From: JAGXTF01 sp044224315
GTDB taxonomy: Bacteria; Bacteroidota; Bacteroidia; NS11-12g; UBA955
Direction: 5' to 3'
Assembly (NCBI GenBank): GCA_044224315.1
Contig: JBGAKR010000001.1
Coordinates: 1,116,001 to 1,180,000 of the forward strand
DNA: 64,000 nt
Positions within the stretch are counted from its first letter, which is position 1; each line of letters begins with the position of its first letter. Of this stretch, positions 25,801 to 35,580 are shown one piece after another. Both the position numbers and the translations under genes were made by a program. Under the pieces are notes generated by a model, which saw only the letters and a program-made list of their open reading frames with translations, ran no database searches and was not told the origin of the DNA.

Positions 25801-26446
25801 TCGTAACAAGCCATTCCTTTGCAATATCTAAAGCCATATAATTGCGCGTAGAAGAAAGTGTTTTGTCGAATCTCCCGCTGTCTGTAGTAAAAAAATGGGT
25901 CTTCCCATTATCTCCATCTAAAATCATTAATTTATTGGAAGGGGGCAAAAAAGAAACTGCCGCAAAGCTGCCAAATTTATAGTTGGGGATTTTTAAAATA
26001 TAATAATTATACAAATTACAATCCACGAGTATGGGTGCGTTTACGCCCCAAAAACAGAGTATTACATACCGCCCATCCTTACTATAAACTGCCCTTTCGC
26101 AGTTTCCAGATGGCACCCGTAATGTATATTCCGCCACATTGGTGCGCAGATTCCAAATGGTCTGATCGCCATTGTTGAGTGAAAACAGGCAATGCACACT
26201 ATCTGGTGACATTATAATGCGTTTTACTTCACTTTTCAGATACAAAACTTTTTCAATTTTCTTGCTCTGCACATTCCATATTTTTACCGTTTTATCATTG
26301 GAAGCAGTATAAATAAATCTCGAATCGCGGGTAAAAACATTTTCATATATCCAATCGGTATGGCCCGTGGGCATTAGTAAATGCGGCTGCTGTGCCCATA
26401 ATATTCTGGTGCTAATAATGAATAATATGACTAGCCCTTTTCTCAT
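22892..26446 (-). CDS. exported WD40-repeat caspase-family protein, paralogue C
   Basis: An 1184-residue protein with a signal peptide (RKGLVILFIISTRILWAQ). Residues about 20-720 are WD40-type blades (TASNDKTVKIWNV, ATASNDDKIVVYNLADKK, SDSMLKIWDTENGK). A linker with RYNRPDKVLKALGSKD and an Ig-like module (WVNEVPVYGKNG) leads to a caspase-like C14 domain at about 923-1184 with catalytic His in AYSGHGLL (about 1001) and Cys in IDACHSGEVD (about 1051). The cluster gives no obvious substrate. Third of three tandem paralogues; starts 11 bases after the stop of the previous one. Confidence 0.9.
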   Translation of the reverse strand: MRKGLVILFIISTRILWAQQPHLLMPTGHTDWIYENVFTRDSRFIYTASNDKTVKIWNVQSKKIEKVLYLKSEVKRIIMSPDSVHCLFSLNNGDQTIWNLRTNVAEYTLRVPSGNCERAVYSKDGRYVILCFWGVNAPILVDCNLYNYYILKIPNYKFGSFAAVSFLPPSNKLMILDGDNGKTHFFTTDSGRFDKTLSSTRNYMALDIAKEWLVTIDNSSEINFFDRKRKKLRTHYLPDSSKIITVINNPLKDELAISANTGLFVVRPKEFLTLNGHYSAVVSLAYNLDGNLLATASNDDKIVVYNLADKKILYRLDANAYNHDGNIDYLEGKDAGVMSFSGDGNFLVVRCVNNISKVFNLRTGKLHMELKGYTRSVQGFEFDPLRPQAYAFRTGVSGLSFTNADTNLYLVNPVDNLKIIRIPAHRKNILTQHFSPNGAELQSVGSDSMLKIWDTENGKLIKQYALKKHYYEVLTSPDDSFLLVFESNKFRIYKHGTRKVVRYSDDNEKFSELKFSPNSRYILGKTDSGYQIYDFIQDSVVFYKKKYGSISYSPTGKRLLGIKDSILHLYNGVNYNHLSAMQFYRYNKKDSGNYEFIRTTFNRSESLLATYIDNSDSMVSVWDANNGNILCNILHFPARVVFLGFSKDQKYLITITKNGLTSYWDTLNFRSSKAWNESKMVYLQLPQIDGIEIAEIAEVNFEGNCAVVKEDARYHFYNLETGLKMYSLLIIDSIDFLWMLPNNEYFASKNAMDKLSWYYRGNIYDFDQWDLRYNRPDKVLKALGSKDTALITAYQNAYLKRVKKLGLDTNQIDKNNPAPVIKVQNAKSIAGISHKSKVELNISASDSIAHSGLQSLHIWVNEVPVYGKNGLIIRGENCNQKVEIELSEGFNTIRVYCINELGSKSLAQFVYTTFQPVKLPRQKVYFVGMGVAQFSNAQYNLKYSVKDIRDLASKLRQRYKDTLEIDTLFNCEVNAENLRRIKLKLQKTRVNDKVIIAYSGHGLLDQNYNYFLSTCEVDFEHPEISGLPYEALENLLDSIPARQKLMLIDACHSGEVDKEELVRIKQEADSLGLKGVDVVAYEGNENGLGLKNSFELMQELFVNVSKGTGATIISASGGTQFALEKGDLQNGVFTYSILEAMQSNSSITVSQLKERVGKRVLELTNGMQKPTNRTETISWDWRVW

Positions 26447-26457
26447 CTATATTTCAA

Positions 26458-29400
26458 TTACCAAATATACCAATCGGCATATATAGTTTCATTTCTGCTG
26501 GTAGGTTGCTGCATACCATGGGTAATTTCCACCACACGTTTGCCCACTGTTTCTTTCAATTTCGATACTGTCATGCTGGGGTTTAAGGCCAAGGCTTCCA
26601 ATATGCAATAAGTGAAAACCCCATTCTTTAAATTGCCGTTTTCAAGCGCAAACTGCGTGCCCGCCGAGGCCGAAATAATGGTGGCCCCTGTGCCTTTGCC
26701 CACATTTACAAACAGCGATTGCATCAGCTCAAAACTGTTTTGCAGGCCCAATCCGCTTTCTGCTCCCTCATACGCAACTACATCCACGCCTTTTAAGCCC
26801 AATTCCTTGGCTTCGGCTTTAATGCGCACCAGCTCATCCTTATCCACCTCGCCGCTATGGCAGGCATCTATCAGCATCAGTTTTTGCCGTGCAGGTATGC
26901 TATCCAGCAGATTCTCCAAAGTTTCGTACGGGAGCCCATTCTTCTCGGGATGTTCGAAATCTACGCTGTAAGTACTTAAATAATAATCAAAATCTTTACT
27001 CAGCAATCCATGGCCCGAGTATGCCACAATTACTTTATCATTTACATCGGTTTGCAACAGTTTTTTCTTAAGTTCACGTATGTTTTTAAGGGTAACTTTT
27101 TCATTGAACAGCGTATCGATAATGAGCCTTTCTGCGTATTTTACACTAAGGCTATCGGCCAGGTCTAGTATATCTTTGCGACTGAAATTTAAATTATAGT
27201 TTGCGTTTGCAAATTTATTCATACCTATGCCAATAAAATATACTTTTACATCCTTCGGTTGTACAGAGGCATAATGCACAAACAAGGGGCTTTTGAAATT
27301 TTCAGCACCCTGACTATTCACTACTACAACCTCAATTTTATTTATACCCGATGAGAGCAAAACACCCAGATTTGTGTCCAACTTTTGTATATATCGGAGC
27401 CTTAGTACCAATCCATTAATACCAAAAACCGGAATATTATTTACAAAAATATTGATGCTGTGAATGGTTGCATCTGGTGTAAATGCCCGTATGTTTAATT
27501 TAATTCTGGCTTCACTCACCTCATAAGGGATAGCCAGCCTGTTGGCTATTTCCACTTCTGGCATTGCCATATTTCTATTCTCCGAAAAATGGATATTTTT
27601 ATGCTTTTTCAAGCGTTTCAAATGTGCTTTATAATAACTGCTCACCAGATTGGTGTCGGCATCATTTAAGCCACCCAAAACCTTGTCTGGTCTATTATAA
27701 ATCAGATCCATTTGGTCTATCGGATATACATTTGTATTTTGCTTGTAAGCAATATAGTTCAGGGCCGATTTGGTAGAATAATAATATCCTTCTTTGTTTA
27801 TAAATATCTGCTCGCTGTGCCTGATAAAATCCATATCCAATTGTTTTTCAAAGTTTTCTTTCAGGTTAAACACCGAAGTAAAAGCATTTGAACCATTTAT
27901 CAATAGCAGCCCATTGGCCATTTCCATTCTATCTATACCCATTGCATTGGCTTTAAAACTCTTAATAAGTTTAAGGCCCGCAGCTTTGCTATTTTTGTTT
28001 CTTTCCTCCTTGTATTTTTCAAAATTATAAATTTCCACAAATCCATCTTTCAACCCTATCACAAAGTATTTATAATCGGGGCTAAACCTTGCAGATTGAA
28101 TGCTGCCACTAACCGGATTGTCGCGAATAAAAATAGTATCGCCTGTTTTATTATCCAAAATATACAAATTTAAATGCTGCATATACACCAAATATTGATT
28201 ATCGGAGGTGAGCTCAAATACTTTCAAATCTCTTTCAAAAATCAAGTTGTCAAACCCATCGCTACCTTCGCGTGTAAAAACTATTTCCTTCGATCGGGAA
28301 AGAATTGGCGCGGTTGAATTGGCTGGCATTTCTACCAATTTTACACCGGTTTTTTTGTTATAGGTATTTAAACCGATTCCACGGATATAAGTATTACCAT
28401 TTTCTACTATTACATCGCGCATCACAAGGCCATCCAGTCCGGGCAGTTTAAAACAGTTGAGCTGGTAAATAAGTTTCCGATCCTCAATATTATAAAAATA
28501 AACATCATCACTTTCATTGGTCCAATACAGCACCCGTCCATCTGAAGAGATCTGCATTCCCTTAAATTCATTGGGTTTTATTGAAGCTGTAAATAATAAT
28601 TGAATTTCCCCTGTATTTAAATCCTTACTATAAAAAGTGCTATCCTGTCTATAATATAATATGTCATTTATTGGCGAAAACACGGCTGAAAGCGGATAAT
28701 TATTCCCCTGAATAACTTCCCGCTTCAAATTTCTCAGATCCACTGTATATAGACCAAAACGGTTGTTGAATAACAGGTATTTGCCATTTGCTGATAATCG
28801 AGTATTGTAGGTATACTGGTCCCAACGGTTTATTTCTGATAAGACATGGAATGATCTTCCATCAAGGGTTTTAATATTGCCCCAAATATCGCTCACCACA
28901 AAAATATCACGTTTGTCATTATATATAATATTATTGATTTCAGAATCGAATTTTACGTCCAGCATCTGAAAAGAATCAGAGTCTATGGTTCGCAGTCCCA
29001 AACGGTCTTTATAGTAGGCATAAATATACTTACCATTTTTTCCGAATGCCCCTATGCCACCATAATTATTTTGCACGATTCTGCCTGTTTTTAAATCTAA
29101 TATTTTACATTTCGAACGCGGATCAAAATCTACGAATAATAAGTAATTCCCCTCACCATCTAAATCCACAAAATCGATGTACTTTTTATTTGTAAGGCCT
29201 TTTCCCTCTCTTGTCAAAACCCATTTAAGTTCCATCTTTTCAACATTCGAAAATACTTTTAAATAATTATTGCCCAGTGTTACCAACCATTTGCCGTCGG
29301 GCATGCACTTAAGGTCTAACAATGTATTGTCCCAGGAATCGGTTGGGTTAAAATTAATTTGGCCTAAATTAAGTCCTGAATTTTTATGCAAAATCATGGG

Positions 29401-31584
29401 GTTGTGCCAACCAAAGTTGTTGATTGCCAGAATTGCATTGTTGTAGCACTCTATATCGTGAATAGAGCCCGCCAGAAAAGCAGGTGTACCACCTAAGTTA
29501 CCCGGGTATCCGCGTTTTGACACATCTATTTTACGAATGCTTTTGCCACTTAGAGGATCAAAACATTCTACCGAATTACCACTGGCTACAGCCAACATAT
29601 GCCCATCAGTTGTAAATGCAAAGCCATTTACTACCTTACTTTCCGATGTAAACTCAGATAATAAAAAACCACTTTTTAGGTCCCTTACTTTTATAGAACC
29701 GCCATCTTCAGCAGCCAATAAAGTGCCATCCTGGTTCATAGCCAGCTTCAATGGTGCATTGCTGTTCGGAGTTTGTAATACAATCTCACCCTGAGGTTTT
29801 TCATCATTCAAAATTGTAATGCTATCGGTAATTGCACCTACAATAAATTCGCTACCAAAAAATAAAACCTCGCTTTTACTCAATACCTGCAGCCGCTTAG
29901 CAGATACCGAGTCCAGTTCATAGCTTTGTAACAGTCTGTAATTAGTCCGATTCCATAATTTTATTGTTCTATCTTCAGCGGCACTTAGAAAATACTTTTC
30001 ATTATTTAAAAACAATACATCTCCAATATACCCATTATGCCCGATAAATACATGCAACCGGGCACTATCCCCCAGGTCTGCATTTATAAATGCCATACGG
30101 CCATATGACGCTACCAGCAATTGGTTTGAGTTTGGCATCAATAATGAAATTCCATTTCCGAAAACATTTACTTTGCACTCTTCCTGTAAGATTTTACCCG
30201 TTTTATCATAGCCATATTTTACAATATCGCCACGCACATTGCCCGTAAATATTTTATGCTCTAATCTACATATTTGGCTCACCGGACTTGGGTTCCAGGC
30301 AATTAATTCTTTTAGCCCATTGCCCAGGTTTATTCCATAAAATGCCTTCTCCAGGTAATCCGAAAAATAGGCCCGCTCATTTTGTGTATCCCATAAAATT
30401 GCAAATGGAATGTGGGTGGTATTTAATGTTTGCACAAGTTTCTCCCGCTCTGTATCCCAAAATTGTACAGTGCCATCTGCAAGTTTCAATATTAAATTTC
30501 CTTCCGAAAACTGCCCTCCTACAATCGCGGCTGAGCCGGTTATTTGCCTTCGTTCCGTGCCCTCTGCAGTTTTAAATAAAAGTACTGTGTCATTAATAAA
30601 AATATATTTATTCCCTTGCTTGAAATAAAACATTTCAAATGGTATAATCTGGTGCTCGCTAATCCGGCAAAACAAATTTCCATCCACATCCGTAATATTT
30701 ATTTCAGCCTGATTTGCAGTAAAAATCTTTCCTGTAGTTTTACATACACCAAAGTTTGAAAAACTCTCACTGGTTTTAATTATGGTTTGGTTGCCTTCCT
30801 CCGAAATAAAAACAATGCGTTTATAGGCATCAAAAACAAATCCATTGCCCATTGATATAACTGTAGTTCCAAAGGGCTCAGGTATTACCGTAAAATTTTG
30901 TATATCACCCATCCGTTTGCCTTTATAATCAAAATATGCAAATGAAAATGGGGCGGTATAAACCAGCATTACGGACTGATTTCCAGCTGAAAAAGATTTT
31001 ACATTCTTTGCGGAAAGCGTAAATTTTTGGGTGAATAAAGGCAGCGCATAGCATACAATTTTATCGCCGTACCTGGCGCTTGCATAATTTCCGTTTTCCG
31101 ATATATTGAGCTGCCTGGCATATTGCAGTTTTTTTCGGTTTAAAATTACGATTTCGGTATTCCGAACCTGGATTAAAACCAATTCTTTGGCAGATGCCAT
31201 CAGTAATTGCCCGGATGCTAAACAAAAGCTTGATTCCAGAATAAATTCATCGTAATTAAAAGTGGCAGTTATTTTGTTTTCTAAAATATCGATAATCTCC
31301 ACCCGAAACCCAGAAACACACAGCAATGTGGTTTCATTTAAAAAATAAATATCTGACACATAATTATTCTCCGTAATACGCGCTATTTCATTCCCTTTAA
31401 AAGTTTCATATACAGAGATATCTTTACGCGCGGTATTCAATGCTGCTACATAGCTGCCCGATTGACTGCAGGCAATAGCCGATTTAAAATGGTAACTGCT
31501 GGTTTTTTTGGAACCCATTTGCACGGTTTGGGCATTTAATATCCCCGCAAATCCCAAAATTGCCGCAGCAATCAAATATTTCAT
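26458..31584 (-). CDS. exported giant WD40-repeat caspase-family protein, paralogue B
   Basis: The largest gene in the window, about 1708 residues from ATG 31584, which gives a good signal peptide (KYLIAAAILGFAGILNAQ). An in-frame start at 31632 would overlap the upstream gene by 16 bases and add 16 residues before the signal. A long array of degenerate beta-propeller blades (for example AAEDRTIKLWNRTNYR) fills about 1300 residues, then come RYNRP/Ig-like linkers, then the C14 domain with AYSGHGLLSK and IDACHSGEVDKDE near the C-terminus. The caspase domain is nearly identical to that of paralogue A although the WD40 regions have diverged. Confidence 0.9.
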   Translation of the reverse strand: MKYLIAAAILGFAGILNAQTVQMGSKKTSSYHFKSAIACSQSGSYVAALNTARKDISVYETFKGNEIARITENNYVSDIYFLNETTLLCVSGFRVEIIDILENKITATFNYDEFILESSFCLASGQLLMASAKELVLIQVRNTEIVILNRKKLQYARQLNISENGNYASARYGDKIVCYALPLFTQKFTLSAKNVKSFSAGNQSVMLVYTAPFSFAYFDYKGKRMGDIQNFTVIPEPFGTTVISMGNGFVFDAYKRIVFISEEGNQTIIKTSESFSNFGVCKTTGKIFTANQAEINITDVDGNLFCRISEHQIIPFEMFYFKQGNKYIFINDTVLLFKTAEGTERRQITGSAAIVGGQFSEGNLILKLADGTVQFWDTEREKLVQTLNTTHIPFAILWDTQNERAYFSDYLEKAFYGINLGNGLKELIAWNPSPVSQICRLEHKIFTGNVRGDIVKYGYDKTGKILQEECKVNVFGNGISLLMPNSNQLLVASYGRMAFINADLGDSARLHVFIGHNGYIGDVLFLNNEKYFLSAAEDRTIKLWNRTNYRLLQSYELDSVSAKRLQVLSKSEVLFFGSEFIVGAITDSITILNDEKPQGEIVLQTPNSNAPLKLAMNQDGTLLAAEDGGSIKVRDLKSGFLLSEFTSESKVVNGFAFTTDGHMLAVASGNSVECFDPLSGKSIRKIDVSKRGYPGNLGGTPAFLAGSIHDIECYNNAILAINNFGWHNPMILHKNSGLNLGQINFNPTDSWDNTLLDLKCMPDGKWLVTLGNNYLKVFSNVEKMELKWVLTREGKGLTNKKYIDFVDLDGEGNYLLFVDFDPRSKCKILDLKTGRIVQNNYGGIGAFGKNGKYIYAYYKDRLGLRTIDSDSFQMLDVKFDSEINNIIYNDKRDIFVVSDIWGNIKTLDGRSFHVLSEINRWDQYTYNTRLSANGKYLLFNNRFGLYTVDLRNLKREVIQGNNYPLSAVFSPINDILYYRQDSTFYSKDLNTGEIQLLFTASIKPNEFKGMQISSDGRVLYWTNESDDVYFYNIEDRKLIYQLNCFKLPGLDGLVMRDVIVENGNTYIRGIGLNTYNKKTGVKLVEMPANSTAPILSRSKEIVFTREGSDGFDNLIFERDLKVFELTSDNQYLVYMQHLNLYILDNKTGDTIFIRDNPVSGSIQSARFSPDYKYFVIGLKDGFVEIYNFEKYKEERNKNSKAAGLKLIKSFKANAMGIDRMEMANGLLLINGSNAFTSVFNLKENFEKQLDMDFIRHSEQIFINKEGYYYSTKSALNYIAYKQNTNVYPIDQMDLIYNRPDKVLGGLNDADTNLVSSYYKAHLKRLKKHKNIHFSENRNMAMPEVEIANRLAIPYEVSEARIKLNIRAFTPDATIHSINIFVNNIPVFGINGLVLRLRYIQKLDTNLGVLLSSGINKIEVVVVNSQGAENFKSPLFVHYASVQPKDVKVYFIGIGMNKFANANYNLNFSRKDILDLADSLSVKYAERLIIDTLFNEKVTLKNIRELKKKLLQTDVNDKVIVAYSGHGLLSKDFDYYLSTYSVDFEHPEKNGLPYETLENLLDSIPARQKLMLIDACHSGEVDKDELVRIKAEAKELGLKGVDVVAYEGAESGLGLQNSFELMQSLFVNVGKGTGATIISASAGTQFALENGNLKNGVFTYCILEALALNPSMTVSKLKETVGKRVVEITHGMQQPTSRNETIYADWYIW

Positions 31585-31616
31585 TCTCAATTGCCTCATT
31601 TTAGTAGCTGCAATAA

Positions 31617-34600
31617 TCACCATACCCTCCAATCGCTATAAATGGTTTCGTTGCGGCTGGTGGGTTTTTGCATACCATTTGTAAGTTCTACCACCCTGTT
31701 GCCTACTATGGTTTTTAATTGGGATACCGTAATGGATGGGTTATTTTTCATGGCTTCTAAAATACTATAGGTAAATACACCATTTTTCAAATTCCCATTT
31801 TCAAGCGCAAACTGGGTACCCGCCGAAGCCGAAATAACCGTGGCTCCCGTGCCTTTGCCCACGTTTACAAACAACTCCTGCATCAGTTCAAAACTGTTTT
31901 GCAGGCCCAAACCACTCTCTGCACCCTCATATTCTACCACATCCACGCCTTTTAATCCCAGCTCTTTAGCCTCGGCCTTTATACGCACCAAATCATCCAT
32001 GTCTACCTCGCCGCTGTGGCAGGCATCTATCAGCATCAGTTTTTGCCGCGCTGGTATGCTATCCAGCAGATTCTCCAAAGTTTCGTACGGGAGTCCATTC
32101 TTCTCGGGATGTTCGAAATCTACGCTGTATGTGCTTAAATAATAATCAAATTCTTTACTCAATATTCCATGACCCGAATACACTACAATTACTTTATCAT
32201 AAATACTTCCTTTTAATAATTTCTGTTTTATTTTTTGCAGATTTTCTTTGGTTATATCCGCATTAAACAGGGTATCTATTTGCAAAGTATCGCCATAGCG
32301 TTTGGCCAGTGCTGTAGCCAGATCGCGTATATCTTTGGTACTGTAATTAAGGTTGTATTGGGTGTTGGCAAAGCGGTCTATACCCAGTCCAATAAAATGT
32401 ACTTTGCCCGCTATTTTTTTGTCGGGTTGATACTTCACCTGCAAGGGCATACGATAGCTTTCAGTACCATTGATATTTAATACCGAGGTTTCTATTTTGT
32501 TTTCGCCCTGCATTAATTCTATTTGCAGGGTGGTGTCTAACGCATGTGTATTCCTTTGCCGCAGGCTTATGCCACGCTGCCCATAAAGCGGAACTTCATT
32601 TACCCATATGTTAAAACGGTCTAAAATATTGGCTGTATCAAGCCCTTTTAATTGCAATTTAATTGCGGAATTGGATTGTGTATAACCAATGCTATCCCGG
32701 TTCACAAAATCGGCCTCAGGCACTCCAAATCCCGGTGTAAACTGCAGAGTATCAATGCCCAGTTTTTTTATGCGTTTCTGGTAGGCCAGTTTATAGCTGT
32801 GAATGAGGTTCGTGTCCGGGTTCCCAAGGGCACTCAGCACCAAATCGGGCCGGTTGTATTTTACATCCAGCTGCTCAAAGGTGATAACTTTTAGCTCGGG
32901 GGTAACATAATGCAATCGCTTAGCGGCATCGGGCGATGAAGCGTAGTATCCATTCGCTATTTTGGTAAAATATCCATTTCCATTTACACTTATAAAACTG
33001 GATAAAAGCACATTGGTCATAGCATTCCATCGGGTAACAAAATTATCCCGCCCGGTGATAATCCATTTTCCATTGTATTCAAAGCTTTGGGCCAATTGCT
33101 CGTTATAATACCCGTATACACTTTTGGTTTTTAAATTAAACAGACATGGAGGTGTTTTTTTGTCATAATTAAAGTTAAACTTCACCATCAAATGGTCCTC
33201 GCTGATTGTTTTTTCAATTGATTCAATAGAGAATCCATCTTCAAATTTAAAGATGTTTTGTAATGTAAATAGTTGGGTATTAAATATTCGCAACACATGG
33301 TCCGTACCCACATATAATGTATGATTCGCTTCGCTGTAATATTTTATTTGCGTATAGTTATTGGTATTAAATTTCTGATTAGGTTTGGATTTATTTACCC
33401 GCCAAAAACAGATTTCTCCGTTTCCGGCAGTGGAAGCAAAAGTTACTGCACTTAAAAACACCGCACTGCTTATGCTCCTTGTATGGCCACTATAGGCCTT
33501 CCATTTTAGTGTTTCAAGGTTAAATACCACCAAAGCGCCTTGGATACCGCCAATTAATAATTGTTTGGAATCACTTGAAAACTCAACTTGGGTAATCCCT
33601 TCCACACCAATAAAAATATTCATTAAGAGTATTCCGGTTTTTACATTCCAAACCGCCAGTCCATCAATCTGATTTGAAGCTGTTACAAATAAATCACCAT
33701 TGGGGCTAAACTTAAGTGTATTAAAACCAAACATTGAATGTACAAAATTGTGCGCGATAACACATTTGGGCTTAACCACCCCCAGGTCTAAGAATGTAGG
33801 TTGCACCTGCACCCCGTCCGGATAAGTATTTGGGTCTGGATCAACCAACACTCTGATTAATTTACCTGTGGATGTTTCAAAAAGTTTAACACTTTTATCC
33901 CTGTAATATGCGGCATAAGCATGCTGATCGGGTGTAAGATAAACATCATAAACATGGCCCTCACTTTCATTAAAATGATACACCGGTTGGTTATTAAAAT
34001 TATTCCATAAAACAATTTCACCTCCATCTAAAACCGACAATGTAAAGGAATCATGAAGTACAGATGCCGCCCAATGTGGTTGGGTTGTATAGCCGTGCAA
34101 TGGTTTTTCTCTAATACCATTATTCTCGTGGATATACAACATTAAAGTATCATTCCAATCATCGTTGGCTATGATAAATTTATCTTCCGCAGGGGCATAA
34201 TTCAAATGTTTGATGCTCCCGGATTTTCGGGTATAAATTACTTGGGTAAGCACCCCTGTGTCGGTCAGGTCCATCAGATATGCATTGCTATCCTTGTCCA
34301 TTGCCAATAATAATTTTTTGGAGTCGCTGCTAAAAACCCCTTTGATTGTTTGCGAATAATTCGGGTTTAATTCGCCAATTGATTTTAATTTTGTAAAAAC
34401 AGAATCAAATAAAAAAAGTTCTGCAAAGGGAATTTGTTCAGCCATTACCATCAGGTACTTTTCGTCGGCCGAAATGGCAATTTCGCCTATAGGATAATTA
34501 CATTTATACTTATATACCAATTCCTCATTTTTATGGGCCTTAGAAATTACAATGGTTGAGTCCTGCGAGGCGGTAAGTATAAAATTGTACTGATGAATAA

Positions 34601-35216
34601 ACCTTGCTTCTGCTATTCTTTTCTGGTGTTTCACTACGCGAAAAGCCGAAACTCCTTCAGGGGTTTTTACCATATTTAAAACATCATTTAAATAGGTAAT
34701 TAACAATAAATCCGAATCATTAGGACCATAAAAGGTTCGCTTAATACTCACGGCATCAATACTCTCCAATAATTCACCATTTACCACATCCCAAATTTTT
34801 GTAGTCAAATCCCATGAATTTGAAATTAATTCTGAACCAATGCTATTAAAAATTACATGGTCCACCACATGAGTATGACCTTTAAGTATGTGCAAACATT
34901 TGCCTGTATAAATATCCCAAATGCGAATGGTTTTATCGCGCGAAGCGGTGGCCATTAATTTTCCATTGGGGCTTAAATCAAAATCTACAATTTCATATAA
35001 ATGCCCGTCATAAGTTCGCAGCAATCTACCAGTAGCAACATCCCAGCATTTAACTGTATGGTCGTTTGAGGCACTAAAAACTTTACTTCCATCCTTAGAA
35101 AAAAGGGTTTTAATGACTGCACGGTTATGTCCAACCGGCAATACCAATTCCGGATTCTGAGCATTGGCCGATATTGCCAAACCTACTATTCCTATATACA
35201 ACCCCCACCTTAACAT
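31617..35216 (-). CDS. exported WD40-repeat caspase-family protein, paralogue A
   Basis: A 1199-residue protein with signal peptide LRWGLYIGIVGLAISANAQ. The N-terminal WD40 blades are the most canonical of the three paralogues (FSASNDHTVKCWDVATGR, MATASRDKTIRIWDIYTG, ISNSWDLTTKIWDV), enough for one seven-blade propeller, followed by a degenerate second one. The linker has KYNRPDLVLSALGNPD and WVNEVPLYGQRG. The C14 domain is about residues 938-1199, with YSGHGILSK and IDACHSGEVDMDD. First of the three tandem paralogues and just downstream of the frameshifted caspase gene. Confidence 0.9.
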   Translation of the reverse strand: MLRWGLYIGIVGLAISANAQNPELVLPVGHNRAVIKTLFSKDGSKVFSASNDHTVKCWDVATGRLLRTYDGHLYEIVDFDLSPNGKLMATASRDKTIRIWDIYTGKCLHILKGHTHVVDHVIFNSIGSELISNSWDLTTKIWDVVNGELLESIDAVSIKRTFYGPNDSDLLLITYLNDVLNMVKTPEGVSAFRVVKHQKRIAEARFIHQYNFILTASQDSTIVISKAHKNEELVYKYKCNYPIGEIAISADEKYLMVMAEQIPFAELFLFDSVFTKLKSIGELNPNYSQTIKGVFSSDSKKLLLAMDKDSNAYLMDLTDTGVLTQVIYTRKSGSIKHLNYAPAEDKFIIANDDWNDTLMLYIHENNGIREKPLHGYTTQPHWAASVLHDSFTLSVLDGGEIVLWNNFNNQPVYHFNESEGHVYDVYLTPDQHAYAAYYRDKSVKLFETSTGKLIRVLVDPDPNTYPDGVQVQPTFLDLGVVKPKCVIAHNFVHSMFGFNTLKFSPNGDLFVTASNQIDGLAVWNVKTGILLMNIFIGVEGITQVEFSSDSKQLLIGGIQGALVVFNLETLKWKAYSGHTRSISSAVFLSAVTFASTAGNGEICFWRVNKSKPNQKFNTNNYTQIKYYSEANHTLYVGTDHVLRIFNTQLFTLQNIFKFEDGFSIESIEKTISEDHLMVKFNFNYDKKTPPCLFNLKTKSVYGYYNEQLAQSFEYNGKWIITGRDNFVTRWNAMTNVLLSSFISVNGNGYFTKIANGYYASSPDAAKRLHYVTPELKVITFEQLDVKYNRPDLVLSALGNPDTNLIHSYKLAYQKRIKKLGIDTLQFTPGFGVPEADFVNRDSIGYTQSNSAIKLQLKGLDTANILDRFNIWVNEVPLYGQRGISLRQRNTHALDTTLQIELMQGENKIETSVLNINGTESYRMPLQVKYQPDKKIAGKVHFIGLGIDRFANTQYNLNYSTKDIRDLATALAKRYGDTLQIDTLFNADITKENLQKIKQKLLKGSIYDKVIVVYSGHGILSKEFDYYLSTYSVDFEHPEKNGLPYETLENLLDSIPARQKLMLIDACHSGEVDMDDLVRIKAEAKELGLKGVDVVEYEGAESGLGLQNSFELMQELFVNVGKGTGATVISASAGTQFALENGNLKNGVFTYSILEAMKNNPSITVSQLKTIVGNRVVELTNGMQKPTSRNETIYSDWRVW

Positions 35217-35236
35217 AAGAATGTATTTTTTAATTG

Positions 35237-35580
35237 TTATTGAACCCTTACAATTTCAAAAACCACATCCATTACACTGCCATCCGAACCGGATTTTACT
35301 GCCAGGTTAGATCCATCGCGGGCAGCGCTATAAGATTTGCGCACAAGGGTTTCCAATACACCCAGGCTACTCTTCTGCACCGCATTTCGTTTTGCAGTGG
35401 CCAACCATTCCATATTGATTTCCTTATTGGAAACAAATACTTTAAATATTTCGCTGCCCAGTGGGGGTGAAACCCTTAACTTTACCGGATACGTGCGGCT
35501 TTCTCCGGGTTTTAACACTAAATCGGCGGGATATATTTTGTAATACTTATTTGGAAAAACCGGATTGATAATTCCGTCGG
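35237..35580 (-). CDS. frameshifted C-terminal extension of the caspase protein
   Basis: This frame, -1 relative to the caspase gene, continues the protein naturally: after VK it reads PDGIINPVFPNKYYKIYPAD, then LVLKPGESRTYPVKLRVSPP and GSEIFKVFVSNKEINMEWL. The composition resembles the DUF4384-type domain often found after caspase domains. The first in-frame Met-like codon (at 35518) would produce a meaningless fragment, so it is read either by frameshifting at 35581-35587 or not at all. Confidence 0.7.
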
